A DNA stretch of 15,903 nucleotides, from the NCBI GenBank assembly GCA_034211115.1, contig JAXHTH010000043.1, positions 1 to 15,903 of the forward strand, read 5' to 3'. This document shows, in pieces, positions 14,591 through 15,903 of the stretch. The notes beneath the pieces were generated by a model that saw only the letters and a list, made by a program, of their open reading frames with translations, did no database searches and was not told the origin of the DNA. The DNA is from JAXHTH01 sp034211115. Its GTDB lineage: Bacteria; Planctomycetota; Phycisphaerae; Phycisphaerales; SM1A02. Both the position numbers and the translations under genes were made by a program. Each line of letters starts with the position of its first letter. Position 1 is the first letter of the stretch.

Positions 14591-14640
14591 ACCGTGGGCC
14601 GGCAGCCTCCGGCCCTCTCCCTCCAGAGCCGAGGCGCGAA

Positions 14641-15327
14641 ATGAACCCGGACCAGCCTGTCAGCCGACGTGTGGCGCTCCGGGGGGTGGCCGCGGCGGGG
14701 GTCGCGCTCGCGACGTGGCGGGCCGCGGGCCAGGGTCCGGCGGACAGAAGGGAACGAGGCATGCGGAACGGCGACTTCTACGACGACGGCGTGTTCGACA
14801 GGCAGAAGGCCTTCGAGGCCTACTACGCGATGATGAAGCGGTTCCGCTATCCGATCCCCCCGGTGCTGAAGACCGACGAGTTCTGGACCAGCGACTTCGC
14901 CCAGAACGACTTCGTCAACGTGGGCATGGCCGGCATCTTCTGGATCAACAACAAGGAGCATCGCTACTTCGGGCACGAGATCTTTCTCCTGCCCGGACAG
15001 ATGATCGTGGAGCACCGTCACAATGTCAGCACCGAAGGGCCGGCCAAGATGGAGTCCTGGCACGTGCGGCATGGCCGGATTCACACGTTCGGCGAAGGCG
15101 AGCCCACGGCCGATCTGCCGTGCCGGCTGCCCGAGAGCCAGCTCAAGGCCGACGGCATCACGGTCCGGTGCTGTCGGACGCTTCAGGAAGGTGAGATCGG
15201 CACGCTCAACCGTGTGACGGCGCCGCATTTCATGATCGCCGGGCCGGAGGGCGCGATCGTCACCGAATACGGCACGCCGCACTACGACGACGCCCTGGAG
15301 TTCACCAACAAGACCGTGGTGTTCTGA
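14641..15327 (+). CDS. Cupin-fold protein, D-lyxose-isomerase-like, with Tat-type N-terminus
   Basis: A 228-residue protein with one cupin domain. Motif 1 has G119, H125, H127, E138 and G145 (HRH, a 10-residue insert, then ESWHVRHG); motif 2 supplies H196. These are the expected divalent-metal ligands. The arrangement, and the ending EYGTPHYDDALEF (208-220), resemble D-lyxose isomerase-type sugar isomerases, so aldose-ketose isomerisation is the best guess, not proof. The N-terminus carries SRRVAL (8-13) and a short hydrophobic run (15-25), a plausible Tat signal without a sharp cleavage site. Two starts have usable Shine-Dalgarno sites: ATG 14641 (GAGG, 6 bases) and ATG 14761 (AGGGA, 7 bases). 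The second would give a 188-residue cytoplasmic form that begins just before the conserved part. The VOC and DhaK genes follow in the same direction. Confidence 0.75.
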   Translation: MNPDQPVSRRVALRGVAAAGVALATWRAAGQGPADRRERGMRNGDFYDDGVFDRQKAFEAYYAMMKRFRYPIPPVLKTDEFWTSDFAQNDFVNVGMAGIFWINNKEHRYFGHEIFLLPGQMIVEHRHNVSTEGPAKMESWHVRHGRIHTFGEGEPTADLPCRLPESQLKADGITVRCCRTLQEGEIGTLNRVTAPHFMIAGPEGAIVTEYGTPHYDDALEFTNKTVVF

Positions 15328-15355
15328 GCCGGCCGCCGCCGGAGAGAGATCCGCC

Positions 15356-15670
15356 ATGCGCACGTTCCACCATATCGGAATCCCCACCGATCAGCCGCGC
15401 GAGAACGAAACCCACCTGGCCGAGGCCGGGCTGTTCATCACGGATGCGCAGGCCAGCCCGAATCGGATCGAGTGGCTTCGCTTCGAAGCGCACAGCGCGA
15501 TGCCCGACATGCTGAAGAGGCTGCCCCACATTGCCTATGAGGTCGATGATCTTCCGGCGGAGATGAGTGGCGCCGAAGTGCTCCTGGAGCCGTTCAGCCC
15601 GCTGGAGGGAGTGACGGTTGCGTTCATCATCGAGGAAGGCGCGCCGATCGAGTTGATGAAGATGGGTTGA
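15356..15670 (+). CDS. Small VOC-fold (glyoxalase-like) protein
   Basis: A 104-residue protein, about the size of a single VOC domain pair, with the two beta-alpha-beta-beta-beta halves visible: MRTFHHIGIPT at the start, RIEWLRFEA (37-45), LPHIAYEVDDL (56-66), and GVTVAFIIEEGAPIELMKM (85-103) at the end. H5/H6, H58 and E99 fall where VOC enzymes place metal ligands, but some such proteins are non-catalytic binders. It starts at ATG 15356, 28 bases after the cupin stop, with a GGAGAGAG ribosome-binding stretch upstream. The DhaK-type gene starts 31 bases after its stop. The reaction is unknown. Operon position suggests isomerisation or epimerisation of a sugar intermediate, or clearance of a reactive carbonyl, in the same pathway. 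Confidence 0.8.
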   Translation: MRTFHHIGIPTDQPRENETHLAEAGLFITDAQASPNRIEWLRFEAHSAMPDMLKRLPHIAYEVDDLPAEMSGAEVLLEPFSPLEGVTVAFIIEEGAPIELMKMG

Positions 15671-15701
15671 CGGGAGCACGCCCGCCGATGGAGTGCCTGC
15701 G

Positions 15702-15903
15702 ATGACGATGAAGAAGTTCATCAACGATCCGGCGAACCTCACCGCGGAACTGCTCGAGGGGTACTGCGGGGCGTTTCCGGGTCAGGTGAAGCTGGTCTCG
15801 GAGAAGATCGTCGTCCGCGCCGAGCCCAAGGACGAGTCGAAGGTCGCGATTGTCACGCTGGGCGGGGCGGGCCACGAACCCGCGCTCAGCGGCTTCGTGG
15901 GCG
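15702..15903 (+). CDS. DhaK-type dihydroxyacetone/ketose kinase (partial, 5' end only)
   Basis: Sixty-seven codons are visible before the right edge. The translation opens MTMKKFINDP, then LVSEKIVVRA (31-40) and GGAGHEPALSGFVG (54-67), the DhaK N-terminal signature around the substrate pocket. H58 in GHEP is conserved, while the residue two positions after the Pro, His in standard DhaK (GHEPAH), is Leu here. DhaK proteins bind short-chain ketoses covalently through a histidine (further along, outside the window) and are phosphorylated by DhaL-ATP or by the PTS-type DhaM. Relatives act on erythrulose and other tetruloses. The start at 15702 has GGAG 8 bases upstream; Met3 is an alternative. 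Last gene of the visible plus-strand operon; a dhaL-like gene may follow outside the window. Confidence 0.88.
   Translation, partial: MTMKKFINDPANLTAELLEGYCGAFPGQVKLVSEKIVVRAEPKDESKVAIVTLGGAGHEPALSGFVG

Noticed and set aside
1..15903. CRISPR arrays, insertion sequences, integrases, toxin-antitoxin pairs or phage genes
   Set aside because: No regularly spaced repeats, transposase motifs, terminal repeats with target duplications or phage-like proteins were recognised on either strand.

Overview
The window is uniformly GC-rich, with strong G/C preference at third codon positions and long spurious open frames opposite the real genes. It looks like chromosomal DNA of a Gram-negative bacterium: it has a lipobox protein, a twin-arginine signal and type IV pilus/type II secretion machinery. 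The mix of GH38/GH130 sugar enzymes, a CBM9-like lipoprotein, a large sodium:solute symporter and a Tat-tagged sugar-isomerase-like cupin would suit a heterotrophic environmental lineage such as the Planctomycetota or a neighbour. That placement is a guess; no rRNA or marker gene is present.

Region 1 (1-6081, all minus strand) is one tight operon. In transcription order it encodes a membrane PAS histidine kinase, a STAS-domain protein, a PilB/GspE-type ATPase with a near-perfect N-terminal MshEN (cyclic-di-GMP-binding) motif, a PilC/GspF-type inner-membrane platform protein, and a PilM-like actin-fold protein cut by the left window edge. Gaps are 6, 2, -4 (ATGA overlap) and 11 bases, so the signalling proteins are probably co-expressed with the assembly motor.

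Region 2 (6082-6822) is about 740 bases with no credible gene. It holds a run of four small inverted repeats.

Region 3 (6823-13495) is a mannoside-use locus. A GH38 alpha-mannosidase-like gene (minus) diverges from a plus-strand set: a GH130 glycoside phosphorylase with its phosphate-binding residues, an SSS-family symporter, and a CBM9-like lipoprotein starting 3 bases after the symporter. GH38 trimming of alpha-mannosides plus GH130 phosphorolysis of a beta-mannoside would yield mannose and mannose 1-phosphate. The 89-base divergent spacer carries two adjacent inverted repeats.

Region 4 (13615-15903) is a second sugar module. An IclR-family regulator (minus) diverges from a Tat-tagged cupin resembling D-lyxose-isomerase-type proteins, a 104-residue VOC-fold protein, and the start of a DhaK-type kinase cut by the right edge. 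A strong sigma-70-like promoter (TTGACG, 17 bases, TATATG) precedes the cupin gene. An isomerase feeding a DhaK-type ketose kinase under IclR control is the most economical reading, but the substrate is unknown.

No rRNA, tRNA, CRISPR array, insertion sequence or integrase was seen. No radically new system is evident; the most unusual features are the kinase-STAS-pilus motor operon and the small isomerase/VOC/DhaK module.
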